From contig QGON01000057.1 in assembly GCA_003660235.1 (NCBI GenBank), positions 42,054 through 106,053 of the forward strand: 64,000 bases of DNA, written 5' to 3'. A program made the translations under genes and the position numbers. This stretch comes from a bacterium endosymbiont of Escarpia laminata (GTDB lineage Bacteria; Pseudomonadota; Gammaproteobacteria; Chromatiales; Chromatiaceae). The notes under the pieces were generated by a model that saw nothing but the letters and a program-made list of their open reading frames with translations, searched no databases and was not told where the DNA came from. Below, in pieces: positions 9,565 to 19,729 of the stretch (the first letter of the stretch is position 1; each line of letters starts with the position of its first letter).

Positions 9565-11379
9565 GTGATCGAGAAGCTCAGAAATATCGCCATCATCGCG
9601 CATGTTGACCACGGCAAGACCACGCTGGTGGACGAACTGCTGAAACAGTCAGGAACCCTGGGGGAACGCTTCGGTAAAGTCGAGCGGGTGATGGATTCGA
9701 ATGACCAGGAGAGGGAGCGTGGCATTACCATCCTCTCCAAGAATACGGCGATCCGCTGGAACGACTACCGCATTAATATCGTCGATACTCCCGGTCATGC
9801 CGATTTCGGCGGCGAGGTGGAGCGGGTGCTCTCAATGGTCGATTCGGTACTGCTGCTGGTGGATGCTCAGGAAGGACCCATGCCGCAGACCCGCTTCGTC
9901 ACCCAGAAGGCCTTCGATCATGGTTTGCGCCCTATCTTGGTGGTCAATAAAATAGACAGACCTGGCGCCCGCCCCGAGTGGGTCATCGATCAGGTGTTCG
10001 AACTCTTCGATCGTCTTGGCGCCACTGACGAGCAGCTCGATTTCCCCATCGTTTACGCCTCGGCCATCAACGGCTATGCGGGTCTTGAGGAAGATGTAAG
10101 CGAAGGTGACATGACGCCATTGTTCGAGGCTATAATTACGCATTGTCCGGTGCCTGATGTGGACCCTGATGGTCCTCTACAGATGCAGATCTCCAATCTT
10201 GACTACAACAGCTACGTGGGCGCTATTGCAGTGGGCCGCATCGCACGGGGGACCATCCGCCCCAACCAGCAGGTGGTTGTGGTCAAGTACGACGGCGAGG
10301 AGCACAAGGCCAAGGTCGGGATTGTGTATGGATATCTGGGGCTTGAGCGGCACGAGGTCAAGGAGGCGGTGGCCGGCGATATCATTGCCATCACGGGCAT
10401 GGATGCGCCAAATGTCTCTGATACCCTCTGCGATCCGGATAATGTGGAACACCTGCCCCCCCTGAGCGTGGATGAACCTACCGTCTCCATGACCTTCCAG
10501 GTCAACGCCTCTCCCTTTGCCGGCAAGGAGGGCAAATACCTGACCTCCCGTCAGCTCAAGGAGAGGCTGGAGCGGGAGCTGATACACAACGTGGCTCTGC
10601 GGGTGGAGGAAGGTACCGATCCTGAGAAGTTCAAGGTCTCCGGTCGTGGCGAACTGCACCTCTCGGTGCTGCTTGAGACCATGCGCAGGGAGGGTTTTGA
10701 GCTGGCGGTCTCCCGTCCCGAAGTCATCTTTCGTGAGGTCGACGGTGAGGTTTGCGAACCCTATGAGCAGTTGACCGTTGATGTGGAGGAGCTGCATCAG
10801 GGAACCATCATGGAGGCTTTGGGCGCCCGCAAAGGTGAGCTTAAGGATATGGTGCCTGACGGCCAGGGGCGTGTGCGTCTCGACTATGTCATCCCTTCCC
10901 GTGGCCTGATCGGCTTTCAGACCGAGTTTATGACCAGTACCTCGGGTACCGGTCTGATGTATCACGTATTCGACCATTATGGGCCTGCTCAGCACGGTGG
11001 TATTGCGCCGCGTAAGAACGGCGTGCTGATCTCCAACGGTCAGGGTAAGGTGCTGGGGTTCGCTCTGTTCAACCTGCAGGAACGGGGCAAGATGTTCGCT
11101 TCACCGGGGGATGAGGTCTATGAGGGGCAGCTGGTGGGTATCCATGCGCGGGCCAACGATCTTGTGGTCAATCCGTTGAAAGGCAAGCAGCTCACCAATG
11201 TTCGTGCCTCAGGCAAGGATGATGCGATTATGCTTACAACGCCGTTGAAGTTTACCCTGGAACAGGCGCTGGAGTTCATCGAGGAGGATGAACTGGTGGA
11301 GATTACCCCCAGTGCGATTCGCTTGCGCAAAAAGCATCTCAAGGAGCATGAGCGGAAGAAAGCGTCCCGCGGCGGCTGA
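9565..11379 (+). CDS. typA: GTP-binding protein TypA/BipA
   Basis: GTG start; IAIIAHVDHGKTTLVDELLKQ, RGITILSKNTA, DTPGHADFGGEVER. Confidence 0.97.
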   Translation: MIEKLRNIAIIAHVDHGKTTLVDELLKQSGTLGERFGKVERVMDSNDQERERGITILSKNTAIRWNDYRINIVDTPGHADFGGEVERVLSMVDSVLLLVDAQEGPMPQTRFVTQKAFDHGLRPILVVNKIDRPGARPEWVIDQVFELFDRLGATDEQLDFPIVYASAINGYAGLEEDVSEGDMTPLFEAIITHCPVPDVDPDGPLQMQISNLDYNSYVGAIAVGRIARGTIRPNQQVVVVKYDGEEHKAKVGIVYGYLGLERHEVKEAVAGDIIAITGMDAPNVSDTLCDPDNVEHLPPLSVDEPTVSMTFQVNASPFAGKEGKYLTSRQLKERLERELIHNVALRVEEGTDPEKFKVSGRGELHLSVLLETMRREGFELAVSRPEVIFREVDGEVCEPYEQLTVDVEELHQGTIMEALGARKGELKDMVPDGQGRVRLDYVIPSRGLIGFQTEFMTSTSGTGLMYHVFDHYGPAQHGGIAPRKNGVLISNGQGKVLGFALFNLQERGKMFASPGDEVYEGQLVGIHARANDLVVNPLKGKQLTNVRASGKDDAIMLTTPLKFTLEQALEFIEEDELVEITPSAIRLRKKHLKEHERKKASRGG

Positions 11380-11399
11380 AGTCGGTCAGCGGCCCGGAT

Positions 11400-12602
11400 T
11401 CAGAAGAGATCTACATCGCCGCTCGACATTTCGTTGGTCTGCACTGATTTTTCCTTGAGACTGTCGAACTCCTGCTGAATCTGTTGCAGTATTGATGAGA
11501 GTTCTGTCAGGGGTGGCTCGCCCCCCTGATGGTGCAGCAGGATGCCGCTGATCTGGTTGGTTACTTCTGTGAGTCGCTCAAGCCGAAGGTGTGAGTGCTG
11601 CAGAATCTGCCGGCTCATGTCGTCTACCTGGAGTGAGGTGAATCCCGCAGCTACCTGTTGTTGGGTTTTCTGCGTGATGGCTGCAATTTGTGACGTATTG
11701 TTGCGCACGACCCGATTGATCGACCCCATGTCGTCCCACATTTGGCTCAATGCTGCCTGGGATGCGTCGATGGTTGAAATATCGGTAGAGGCTGATTTTT
11801 CCACAATGGAACGGATACTGTGGATGTCATCCTGCATCGCTGTTAATTTTTCCTTAATCTGGTTGTTGAAGTTGGTGGTGCGTTGTGAAAGGTTTCGCAC
11901 TTCATCTGCAACCACGGCAAAACCACGCCCGGCGTCACCGGCCCGGGCGGCCTCAATTGCTGCGTTTAGCGCCAAGAGATTGGTTTGTGCGCTGATGTCG
12001 TCCACTTCCTTGAGCAGACTGACCGCCCCATCTACATCCCCATTGATATTGGTAAAGCGGTCGACGATGGTTTTGTTGGCTTCTGTGACACCGCGAATGG
12101 TGGTGGCAAAATTGTCCACGATCTTTTCTGTTTCGTGCGCGAAGCTCTCGATGCCGGCGATCTGCTCGTTCTTCTCTTCTGATTTAACGGATTGAACCAA
12201 CTGATCGACCAGGCTGCTCAAGGTCTGCTCCTGACGGTTGCTTACGTCGCTGATCGTGGCGAAGTTATTGGATAGGCGGTTGATGGCATCGCTCACCAGA
12301 TTGGCGACATGGTTAAGGTCGGAATGCACCGCCTGAAACTGGGTGTTGACCTCCAGCATGGCCTGATCAAACAGGCTTTCGTACTCCACACTCTGCTGGT
12401 TTCTGCTTGCAGCAGCTTTGTCCATGGCCTCGGATTGACGTTGTTGCAGGAAATGGTGGCGGATAAAGCCTGCGACTATTGCGCTCAGTGCGACACCCTG
12501 GAAACCCAACCAGACCCAACTGTTATCGAGTAAGGTTTGGCTCACAATGCCTGCAAGCAAGGCGCCCAGTGCAATCCATGGATATGGGTATTTGGGATTC
12601 AT
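11400..12602 (-). CDS. Methyl-accepting chemotaxis protein (short N-terminal membrane anchor)
   Basis: MCP signalling hairpin [40 protein letters not shown]. Confidence 0.93.
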   Translation of the reverse strand: MNPKYPYPWIALGALLAGIVSQTLLDNSWVWLGFQGVALSAIVAGFIRHHFLQQRQSEAMDKAAASRNQQSVEYESLFDQAMLEVNTQFQAVHSDLNHVANLVSDAINRLSNNFATISDVSNRQEQTLSSLVDQLVQSVKSEEKNEQIAGIESFAHETEKIVDNFATTIRGVTEANKTIVDRFTNINGDVDGAVSLLKEVDDISAQTNLLALNAAIEAARAGDAGRGFAVVADEVRNLSQRTTNFNNQIKEKLTAMQDDIHSIRSIVEKSASTDISTIDASQAALSQMWDDMGSINRVVRNNTSQIAAITQKTQQQVAAGFTSLQVDDMSRQILQHSHLRLERLTEVTNQISGILLHHQGGEPPLTELSSILQQIQQEFDSLKEKSVQTNEMSSGDVDLF

Positions 12603-12765
12603 GGTAAAGGTCTTCCAGCTTCTGAATGACTAACCCAAACTGTTTTGTTTGCTTTGACCGGTACAGGGTTTGAGGGTACCAATTATCCCTGTGATCGGCG
12701 GGGGATATGTTTTCTTTAGCGCGGAGCTGGCGAAGGCAAATGTTAAGAGTGGGCGGATTTTGCAG

Positions 12766-12802
12766 AAAAGAAAAACCCCGGCGGCATTCCATGCTGTCGG
12801 GG
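12766..12802 (-). terminator. Rho-independent terminator on the minus strand
   Basis: RC reads CCCCGACAGCATGGAATGCCGCCGGGGTTTTTCTTTT: 5-bp GC stem plus inner GCAT/ATGC stem, then a U-tract. Confidence 0.75.
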
Positions 12803-12900
12803 CTTTAGTCGCCTGGTTGTGGTTGGCAAAGGTGTTCTCTCCGTAGCTGCGCCGTTCCTGCGCATTTCGTCGTTCCATCTGCATCCCTGCCGGCGACAGG
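12766..12900 (-). ncRNA. Candidate CsrA-sponge (CsrB/RsmY-like) sRNA
   Basis: Five ANGGA motifs in about 115 nt (AGGGA, AUGGA, AGGA, ACGGA, AUGGA); one in the loop of UGCGC-AGGAACG-GCGCA (12848-12864) and one in the terminator loop. Confidence 0.45.
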
Positions 12901-13062
12901 TATAGATTTACACAAAGCGGTGAGATTTCGTGTGGGCAATGACCTCATCTCTTGTAGGAATTTTCTGAACATTGTGACTGTTGCAGGTGAAATATGCGTG
13001 TTTCCCTGTGGGTTGTCAGGGTAAACTCTCGATTTCATGACAACTATCTATTCTAAAATCAA

Positions 13063-13500
13063 ATGATTGGACTGCTGCAGCGAGTGTCAAATGGAAGCGT
13101 GAAGGTGGAGCAGGAGGTGATCGGAGAGATCGGCCGTGGGCTGCTGGTGCTGGTTGGGGTGCAGAGGGACGATAACGAGGCCAGGGCCGACAGGCTGTTG
13201 GAGCGTCTGCTTGGTTACCGGGTATTCCCAGATGAAACCGGACGCATGAATCTGGGGTTGCGTGATATAGGTGGCGGTCTCTTGCTGGTGCCTCAGTTCA
13301 CTCTGGCGGCGGATACGCATAAAGGAAAACGCGCCGGATTTTCCACTGCGGCACCCCCTGCGATGGGGGAGGCCCTTTTTCTCTACCTGCTCGATCGTGC
13401 AAGGGAGACTCACGGGGATGTGGCGAATGGTCGCTTTGGTGCGGAGATGCAGGTGGAGTTGACCAATGAGGGCCCTGTGACCTTCTGGCTGGAAACCTGA
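13063..13500 (+). CDS. dtd: D-aminoacyl-tRNA deacylase
   Basis: MIGLLQRVSNGSVKVEQEVIGEIGRGLLVLVGVQ...LLVPQFTLAADTHKGKRAGFSTAAPP. Confidence 0.96.
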   Translation: MIGLLQRVSNGSVKVEQEVIGEIGRGLLVLVGVQRDDNEARADRLLERLLGYRVFPDETGRMNLGLRDIGGGLLLVPQFTLAADTHKGKRAGFSTAAPPAMGEALFLYLLDRARETHGDVANGRFGAEMQVELTNEGPVTFWLET

Positions 13501-13523
13501 GGTTCAGACAGGGTACCTCCGTC

Positions 13524-14996
13524 CTACTTCTTTGCCTTTCTGGTCGCCTCATGCAGGTCGAATGCCAATCGATATGCCGTATAGTATTTGACGATGTTGC
13601 GTGTATAGCGCACGGTCTCCTGGCCTACGATCCTGAGCGCCGCGTGCTCAACATTGAGGAACCAGCGGTCCCTGTCCAGCCCCATTTTTTCGGCTTTTGC
13701 GCGCATTTTGCGTACTTTCGCCGGGCCGGCATTGTAGGCGGCGAGGCTGAAAAAAACGCTGTCCTGCGGTGAGATGGAGGGATCGCTGAAGTAGTGTTTG
13801 CGTAGCCAGGCCAAGTATTTAATACCGGCGTGAATATTGTTCTCCAGCTTCTCGATGTCAGAAATGGCAACATGTTTGTCGGCGGCTGTCGCCTTGCGTA
13901 TCTGCATGATGCCGATAGCTCCGGAGGGATTACGCTTGCGCTGATCGAGTCCGGATTCCTGGTAAGCCTGAGCGGCAATGACCAGCCAGTCGAAATCATA
14001 CTGTTCGGCATATTTTTTAAAAAGGCTACTGACTCGATTCAGACGGTCATGTTCATTGGGTTCCAGGGGGTTTTTGATCCATCGGGTCTTTTCGTAGTAA
14101 CGCTTGAACATCATGTTGCCGAGCAGACTGCCCTTTTTGATCTTCCCGATATAGCCATTCAGGCTCTGCAGTAGTTTGGGGTTGTTCTTTCTTACCGCCC
14201 ACGCAAGCTGGCTGCCGGAATGGATAGGGTGTCCTGGATATAGCTGAATATTTTTCAGCACCTGTGACCAGATCCTGGCGATGTGGTCGTCGGCGACCGT
14301 GTAGTCGATGACCCCGGCGTTGACCATTTCAAGCAGATCTTCGGTCTGCAGATATTCACTCACTTCGATGATCTCGACCGGCAGCCGGTTTTCCCTGCGG
14401 AACCGTTGATTGAGCTGTTTAAGATGTGTGGCGTAGCTGCTGCCTCTCAGCAGATGGAGGGTCTTTCCCGCCAAGTCATTCAGGGAATTCAGGGGTGCGG
14501 TGGATTTCGCGGCTACGATGATCTCCTGCACGTTGGGTAGATAGGGTTTGGTAAATGCGACCATTTTTCTCCGCTCCGGCGTGATGGTCAGCCCGGCTGC
14601 GGCGATGTCCCCTTTGCCTGCGAGCAGAGAGGGCAGCAACTGATCGAAGGGAACAGGGATAAACACCAGGACGGTATTTATCTGGTTTCGCCTATTGTCT
14701 TTGTTGAGGTGTTCTTTATATTTCTCCAGCAATTCGGCTTCAAACCCTTTGCGGTTACCGTTGTGGAGAAAAAAACCGGTGCGGTTGTAACTGACCAGTA
14801 CCCGAATGGCGGCACGCGTCTGTATCTCATCGAGATCACCGGAGAATTGCCGGGTGACCGTATCGAGTATGGAAGAGCCATCCGCTGCTGAGAGGCTCAG
14901 TGGAAGGCAGATCAGCAGCAACAGAGTGACCAGCCGTCGAATGGCATTCAGGGAGTCGTTGCCTTGGAAAAATGTCGGCAAAGTGGCTGTTTCCAT
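13524..14996 (-). CDS. mltF: Membrane-bound lytic murein transglycosylase F (SBP_bac_3 + SLT)
   Basis: Periplasmic binding-like N-terminus (RVLVSYNRTGFF...) plus SLT domain AAQAYQESGLDQRKRNPSGAIGIMQI. Confidence 0.9.
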   Translation of the reverse strand: METATLPTFFQGNDSLNAIRRLVTLLLLICLPLSLSAADGSSILDTVTRQFSGDLDEIQTRAAIRVLVSYNRTGFFLHNGNRKGFEAELLEKYKEHLNKDNRRNQINTVLVFIPVPFDQLLPSLLAGKGDIAAAGLTITPERRKMVAFTKPYLPNVQEIIVAAKSTAPLNSLNDLAGKTLHLLRGSSYATHLKQLNQRFRRENRLPVEIIEVSEYLQTEDLLEMVNAGVIDYTVADDHIARIWSQVLKNIQLYPGHPIHSGSQLAWAVRKNNPKLLQSLNGYIGKIKKGSLLGNMMFKRYYEKTRWIKNPLEPNEHDRLNRVSSLFKKYAEQYDFDWLVIAAQAYQESGLDQRKRNPSGAIGIMQIRKATAADKHVAISDIEKLENNIHAGIKYLAWLRKHYFSDPSISPQDSVFFSLAAYNAGPAKVRKMRAKAEKMGLDRDRWFLNVEHAALRIVGQETVRYTRNIVKYYTAYRLAFDLHEATRKAKK

Positions 14997-15063
14997 CTCG
15001 TTCTCTAATGGTCGTTATGCTTGAATTAGCACCCAACTTATCCTTCCCTTGCGTCATAATCGA

Positions 15064-15083
15064 TACTGTATATAATAACAGTA
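15064..15083. promoter_or_regulatory. SOS box (LexA operator)
   Basis: TACTGTATATAATAACAGTA; core CTGT-N8-ACAG at 15066-15081, just upstream of lexA. Confidence 0.93.
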
Positions 15084-15108
15084 TGAATATAACCACAGGT
15101 CAAGCCCG

Positions 15109-15750
15109 ATGAAGTTGACGCCAAGACAGACAGAGGTCCTTGAGTTGGTTCGCACTCACCTGGAGGTGACAGGTTTTCCACCAACCCGCGCGGAGATTGC
15201 GAAGGCTCTGGGTTTCCGCTCTGTAAATGCAGCTGAGGAGCATCTGCGGGCACTTGCGAAAAAGGGGGCCATTGAACTGCTGAAAGGGCGCTCACGCGGG
15301 ATTCGGTTATTGTTGCCGGACGAGAAGGACGAAGGCATGCCCGTGGTTGGCCGGGTGGCGGCAGGCAGTCCGATTCTTGCAGAAGAGCATATTGAAGAGC
15401 GCTACCCTTTCTCTCCGGAGCTTTTTCATCCGCCGGCAGACTATCTACTGAGGGTGTCGGGTGCGAGTATGCGGGATGTGGGCATTATGGATGGTGACCT
15501 GCTCGCAGTCCATCGCACTTCTGAGGCGCGCAACGGCCAGATTGTGGTGGCGCGTCTGGATGATGAGGTGACAGTAAAACGGTTTCATCGCGATGCCCGG
15601 CATCGACATCTGGTGGTATTGTTGCCGGAGAATGCCGATTTTGAGCCAATCAGGGTTGATCTGCGGGAACAGCACTTAATGATAGAAGGGTTGGGTGTCG
15701 GTGTTCTGCGTCAGGGACTGGAGATTTCGAACCGTTTCAGGCGCACCTAA
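15109..15750 (+). CDS. lexA: LexA repressor
   Basis: [57 protein letters not shown]; peptidase S24 [23 protein letters not shown]. Confidence 0.97.
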   Translation: MKLTPRQTEVLELVRTHLEVTGFPPTRAEIAKALGFRSVNAAEEHLRALAKKGAIELLKGRSRGIRLLLPDEKDEGMPVVGRVAAGSPILAEEHIEERYPFSPELFHPPADYLLRVSGASMRDVGIMDGDLLAVHRTSEARNGQIVVARLDDEVTVKRFHRDARHRHLVVLLPENADFEPIRVDLREQHLMIEGLGVGVLRQGLEISNRFRRT

Positions 15751-15887
15751 AAGCGTCGTACCGTATATACTAGGACCCAGGAAGTATTGGACCTCCTGAG
15801 CGATTGCCGACGCTGTGTAACAGTTGAGATCTACACGGGTCGCTGTCGCTGTATTGTCGATTTTGTGTGGGCAGGGGAGACGGTTAG

Positions 15888-16577
15888 GTGCTGGGAGTTC
15901 TGTTACTGGGGTTTCTGATAGGCCTGCAGCACGCGATGGAAGCGGATCATGTTGCGGCAGTCGCGTCCCTGGCAACTCAAAACCGCACCCTTGCACAGAC
16001 AGCCAGGCAGGGTGTTGTCTGGGGTTTGGGACATGCCTTGACGCTGTTTCTCTTTGCTGGAGTGGTGCTGGTTTTCGACTTGATCATGCCTGAGTCTCTG
16101 GCTCGCACCCTGGAATTGACGGTGGGCGTGATGCTGATTCTACTGGGCGTTGATGTTTTGCGTCGTCTGATAAGTGAGAGAGTGCACTTTCACGCCCATA
16201 GTCACGGAGAACTGACCCATTTTCATGCTCACTCCCATCAGGGTGGCGGCGCGCATGATGTTGATCTGCATTTGCATAAACACTCTGAGCGGTTTCCCCT
16301 GCGAGCACTCTTTGTCGGCATGATGCATGGTATGGCGGGTTCCGCCGCGCTGATCCTGCTGGCGCTGGAGACCGTGGCGTCTCCTCTTGAAGGTCTGCTC
16401 TATATCCTGGTTTTCGGTTTTGGTTCAATCGCCGGGATGGGGCTTTTGGCGCTGGTGATCGGTCTGCCCATGCGGCTCTCATCCCGTTCTCTCACATGGG
16501 CGCATAACGGCCTGAAAGGGGGGGTGGGTTTTCTCACGGTGGGGCTGGGTGCTGCTGTGATCGTGTCGGTCATTTAA
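15888..16577 (+). CDS. UreH/NicO-like membrane protein with His-rich loop
   Basis: GFLIGLQHAMEADHVAAVASL plus HFHAHSHGELTHFHAHSH loop; about 6 TM segments. Confidence 0.7.
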   Translation: MLGVLLLGFLIGLQHAMEADHVAAVASLATQNRTLAQTARQGVVWGLGHALTLFLFAGVVLVFDLIMPESLARTLELTVGVMLILLGVDVLRRLISERVHFHAHSHGELTHFHAHSHQGGGAHDVDLHLHKHSERFPLRALFVGMMHGMAGSAALILLALETVASPLEGLLYILVFGFGSIAGMGLLALVIGLPMRLSSRSLTWAHNGLKGGVGFLTVGLGAAVIVSVI

Positions 16578-16719
16578 CGTTTTTTCCGTATCTGCTGACG
16601 GTGCATCACACTTTGTTTGCACGGGTGGATGGAACAAATTGCCAGATTCTCCAGCTCCGGTTAAACTCAACCGTTGATAACTCCCGAATTTTTCACAAAT
16701 TTCTGCAACGGAAAAACAT

Positions 16720-17814
16720 TTGGAAACGGTGCAAAAAATCAATCTGCTGGAGCTCGACCTTAAGTCGATGGAGGCTTTTTTTGTCGACCTGGGCTCAAAG
16801 GCCTTTCATGGCCGCAATGTGTTCAAGTGGATTCACAAACACGGTGTGGTTGATTTTACGGCCATGACCGATATCTCCAAGCGGCTGAGAGAACAACTGG
16901 AAGCCGCGGCAGAGGTGCGTCTGCCAAAACTGGTTTTCGAACAGCCATCCTGGGACGGCACCCGCAAGTGGGTACTGGAACTTGAGGATGGCCAGCGCAT
17001 CGAGACCGTTTATATCCCGGATGATGGGCGCAGTACCATCTGTGTCTCCTCGCAGGTGGGTTGTGCTCTGGACTGCTCCTTCTGCTCCACCGCCCAGCAG
17101 GGGTTCAACCGCAACCTGAGTGTGGCTGAGATTATCGGTCAGGTCTGGGTGGCGGCCCGGGAGCTGGGTCACTCCCCCACCAACGTGGTGATGATGGGCA
17201 TGGGCGAGCCACTGGCCAACTTCGAGCCTGTGGTGACCGCGATGGACATCATGCAGGACGATCTGGCTTACATGCTCTCCAAATACCGCGTGACTATCAG
17301 TACCTCCGGGATTGTGCCTGCCCTGCGGAAATTAAGGGATGTGAGCGACGTCAGCCTCGCCGTCTCCCTGCACGCGCCGGATAATGCGCTGCGTGATGAA
17401 TTGGTGCCGATCAACCGGAAATATCCTCTTGAAGAACTGATTCCCGCCTGCCGTGACTTTATAGAAGGTGATAAGCGGCGCAAGGTGACCTGGGAATATG
17501 TGATGCTTGATGGGATCAATGACAGCATCAAACACGCCAAGGCGTTGATTCGCCTGCTTGAGGGGACACCCTCCAAGGTCAACCTGATTCCGTTCAACCC
17601 GTTCCCCGGCAGCGACTACAAAACCTCACCGCCGGAACGTATCGAAGCCTTTCGCCAGCGGCTGAAACGCTCGGGTATTATTGCCATGACCCGCAAGACC
17701 CGTGGTGACGACATCGATGCCGCCTGCGGCCAATTGGTGGGTAAGGTGCGGGATCGTAGTCGCCGTGATCTCAAACGCAGGCAATCACAGCCTTTGCAGG
17801 TAAATCTCTCATGA
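16720..17814 (+). CDS. rlmN: 23S rRNA (adenine2503-C2)-methyltransferase RlmN
   Basis: Radical SAM CxxxCxxC (GCALDCSFCSTAQQGFNRNLSVAEIIGQVW), VVMMGMGEPLANFE; TTG start. Confidence 0.97.
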   Translation: METVQKINLLELDLKSMEAFFVDLGSKAFHGRNVFKWIHKHGVVDFTAMTDISKRLREQLEAAAEVRLPKLVFEQPSWDGTRKWVLELEDGQRIETVYIPDDGRSTICVSSQVGCALDCSFCSTAQQGFNRNLSVAEIIGQVWVAARELGHSPTNVVMMGMGEPLANFEPVVTAMDIMQDDLAYMLSKYRVTISTSGIVPALRKLRDVSDVSLAVSLHAPDNALRDELVPINRKYPLEELIPACRDFIEGDKRRKVTWEYVMLDGINDSIKHAKALIRLLEGTPSKVNLIPFNPFPGSDYKTSPPERIEAFRQRLKRSGIIAMTRKTRGDDIDAACGQLVGKVRDRSRRDLKRRQSQPLQVNLS

Positions 17815-18599
17815 AAGGTATAGGTGTGCTGCCTCTTTTCAGTGTGTTGTCAGTCGTGTTGTTGATGAGTGCCTGCGCCGGTCAGGAGACCAGGCAGGAA
17901 CAGGATAATATGGGAGATCTGGGGAGGAGCAAGCAGGAGAGCCCGGCCGATGTCTATTTACAGATGGGCATTGCTTATATGCAGGATGGCCAACCGGCGA
18001 TTGCTCTGAAGAAGCTGAAGAAGGGGCTTGCTGTTGATCCTGACAATGCCGAGATCCACAATGTAATCGCTATTCTCTACGAACGTTTGGGCGAGATGCC
18101 ATTGGCTGAAACGCACTATGGTACGGCTGTGAAACTGCAGCCGAAAAATCCCTATATCCATAACGCCCGCGGCAGTTTCTTTTGCAAACAGAAACGCTAT
18201 CAAGAAGCGAAGGATGAGTTCGAAGGCGCGGTGAGTAATCCGCTCTATCCCACTCCATGGGTCGCACTGGCAAATGCAGGGCTCTGCGCCGAAAGGGCTG
18301 GAGACAAGACCCTGGCAGAATCCTATTACCGGCGGGCGCTCTCCAGCAAAAAAGACTATCCGCTGGCGCTCTACCAAATGGCGGAAACCAGCCTGGAGCA
18401 GGGGAACTATCTGTCTGCACGGGGTTATCTAGAACGTTACAATTCAGCGGCTCAGTCAACTGCAGGATCATTGTGGCTTGGGGTGCGGATCGAGCATGCA
18501 TTGGGTGGCCGGGAGCAGGCCGCTGCATATAAAAAGCTGCTCAGGGACAAGTTTCCGGACGCCCCTGAGGTTCAGCTCCTCAACAAAATAGAACGATAA
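17811..18599 (+). CDS. pilW: Type IV pilus biogenesis/stability lipoprotein PilW
   Basis: Lipobox-like LLMSACAG, TPR repeats, position after rlmN. Confidence 0.88.
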   Translation: MKGIGVLPLFSVLSVVLLMSACAGQETRQEQDNMGDLGRSKQESPADVYLQMGIAYMQDGQPAIALKKLKKGLAVDPDNAEIHNVIAILYERLGEMPLAETHYGTAVKLQPKNPYIHNARGSFFCKQKRYQEAKDEFEGAVSNPLYPTPWVALANAGLCAERAGDKTLAESYYRRALSSKKDYPLALYQMAETSLEQGNYLSARGYLERYNSAAQSTAGSLWLGVRIEHALGGREQAAAYKKLLRDKFPDAPEVQLLNKIER

Positions 18600-19624
18600 T
18601 GAGTGTGCTTACCAATAGTGAAACTGAGTCGGAAGCGGCAGCAGAGCCCATTGAGGGTCCCGGGGCGCGTCTGCGTAAGGCGCGTCAGTTACACGGCTTG
18701 GACCAATCGACGGTTGCCGCCCAGCTTCATCTCAGTGAAGGGATGATCGAGGCCTTGGAATGGGACGATTTTGATGCCCTGCCTGGCACCGTTTTTGTCC
18801 AGGGTTACCTGCACAACTATGCACGTCTATTGAAGCTGCCGGAGGGGGAGATACTGGAGGCTTTTCTGGCTCTCTCTCCCGCTCAACAGAGCCATGGCTA
18901 TCCCAGCAGGAAAGTGGCGACAGTGGGAAAAGAGGTACGCAGCAGCCATGGTGCTGTGCGTATGATGACCTGGCTTATTGTGATCTCTCTGTTGGTGCTG
19001 CTGGGTATTTGGTGGCAGGGTCAGCTTGACTTGAGGTTGGGTGGTGATCCCGTTGATACCCTGGGTGAGGCGGTTCCTGCCATTGTGTCATTGCCGGAAA
19101 CACTGAATGATCCTGGCGTGTCAACGCCTAGCTCACTCCCTGCGCAGGAAGATGAGACGCCCGTTGAATCTGCAGAGACTGTCGCAGATTCTTTGGCAGA
19201 GGAGACGCCGAGTGAGGCTGAAGTGGCCGAGGCAGAGAGCGTGGCGGTCACGGACCAGGAGGTAGCGCAGGAATCCGTTGCCGTTCAACCGGAGGAGAGG
19301 GAAGAGGACGCAGTTACGGCGGTTGACGAACCACCTCCGGCGCCTGTTGAGATCCCGGTTTTAGCCTCCAGCGCCCCAAAGGTAGTGTTCGAATTTTCTG
19401 AACGTTGTTGGGCAGAAGTGCGCGATGCCAACGGCAAGGCGCGTATTTTTGGTGAGATTGCCGCTGGTACCACGCGTTTGCTTGATAAAGGCCCCGCCCC
19501 CTATTCGGTAGTGCTGGGTAAAGCATCGGGTGTCAGCATAACCGTTGACGGGGTCGCTTATGACCTTGAGCCGCATACCCGGGCGAATGTGGCCCGCTTC
19601 AGTTTCGATCCGTCAAATTTGTAG
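18599..19624 (+). CDS. rodZ: RodZ-like protein (HTH + TM + DUF4115)
   Basis: GARLRKARQLHGLDQSTVAAQLHLSEGMIEALE HTH, single TM, C-terminal DUF4115-like domain. Confidence 0.85.
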   Translation: MSVLTNSETESEAAAEPIEGPGARLRKARQLHGLDQSTVAAQLHLSEGMIEALEWDDFDALPGTVFVQGYLHNYARLLKLPEGEILEAFLALSPAQQSHGYPSRKVATVGKEVRSSHGAVRMMTWLIVISLLVLLGIWWQGQLDLRLGGDPVDTLGEAVPAIVSLPETLNDPGVSTPSSLPAQEDETPVESAETVADSLAEETPSEAEVAEAESVAVTDQEVAQESVAVQPEEREEDAVTAVDEPPPAPVEIPVLASSAPKVVFEFSERCWAEVRDANGKARIFGEIAAGTTRLLDKGPAPYSVVLGKASGVSITVDGVAYDLEPHTRANVARFSFDPSNL

Positions 19625-19644
19625 TTTGGATTATGTGATTTCCC

Positions 19645-19659
19645 CTGGCACTGTGCCAG
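19645..19659. repeat. Palindrome CTGGCAC-T-GTGCCAG
   Basis: Perfect 7-bp arms in the rodZ-hisS intergenic region. Confidence 0.75.
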
Positions 19660-19729
19660 TTTGTGCCATCCGTGTTAATCTACGCGGTTTTAACCGTTCC
19701 ACTTAAGCGATTACCGGTAGTTCCAGCCG

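Noticed and set aside
10177-10995. 272-aa antisense ORF opposite typA
   Set aside because: Mirror frame of a highly conserved gene with G+C-rich codon bias; no recognisable protein features.
12523-12884. Small minus-strand ORFs (12523-12792, 12630-12884) across the candidate sRNA
   Set aside because: RNA structure with a terminator and loop GGAs explains the region better; peptides show no family resemblance.
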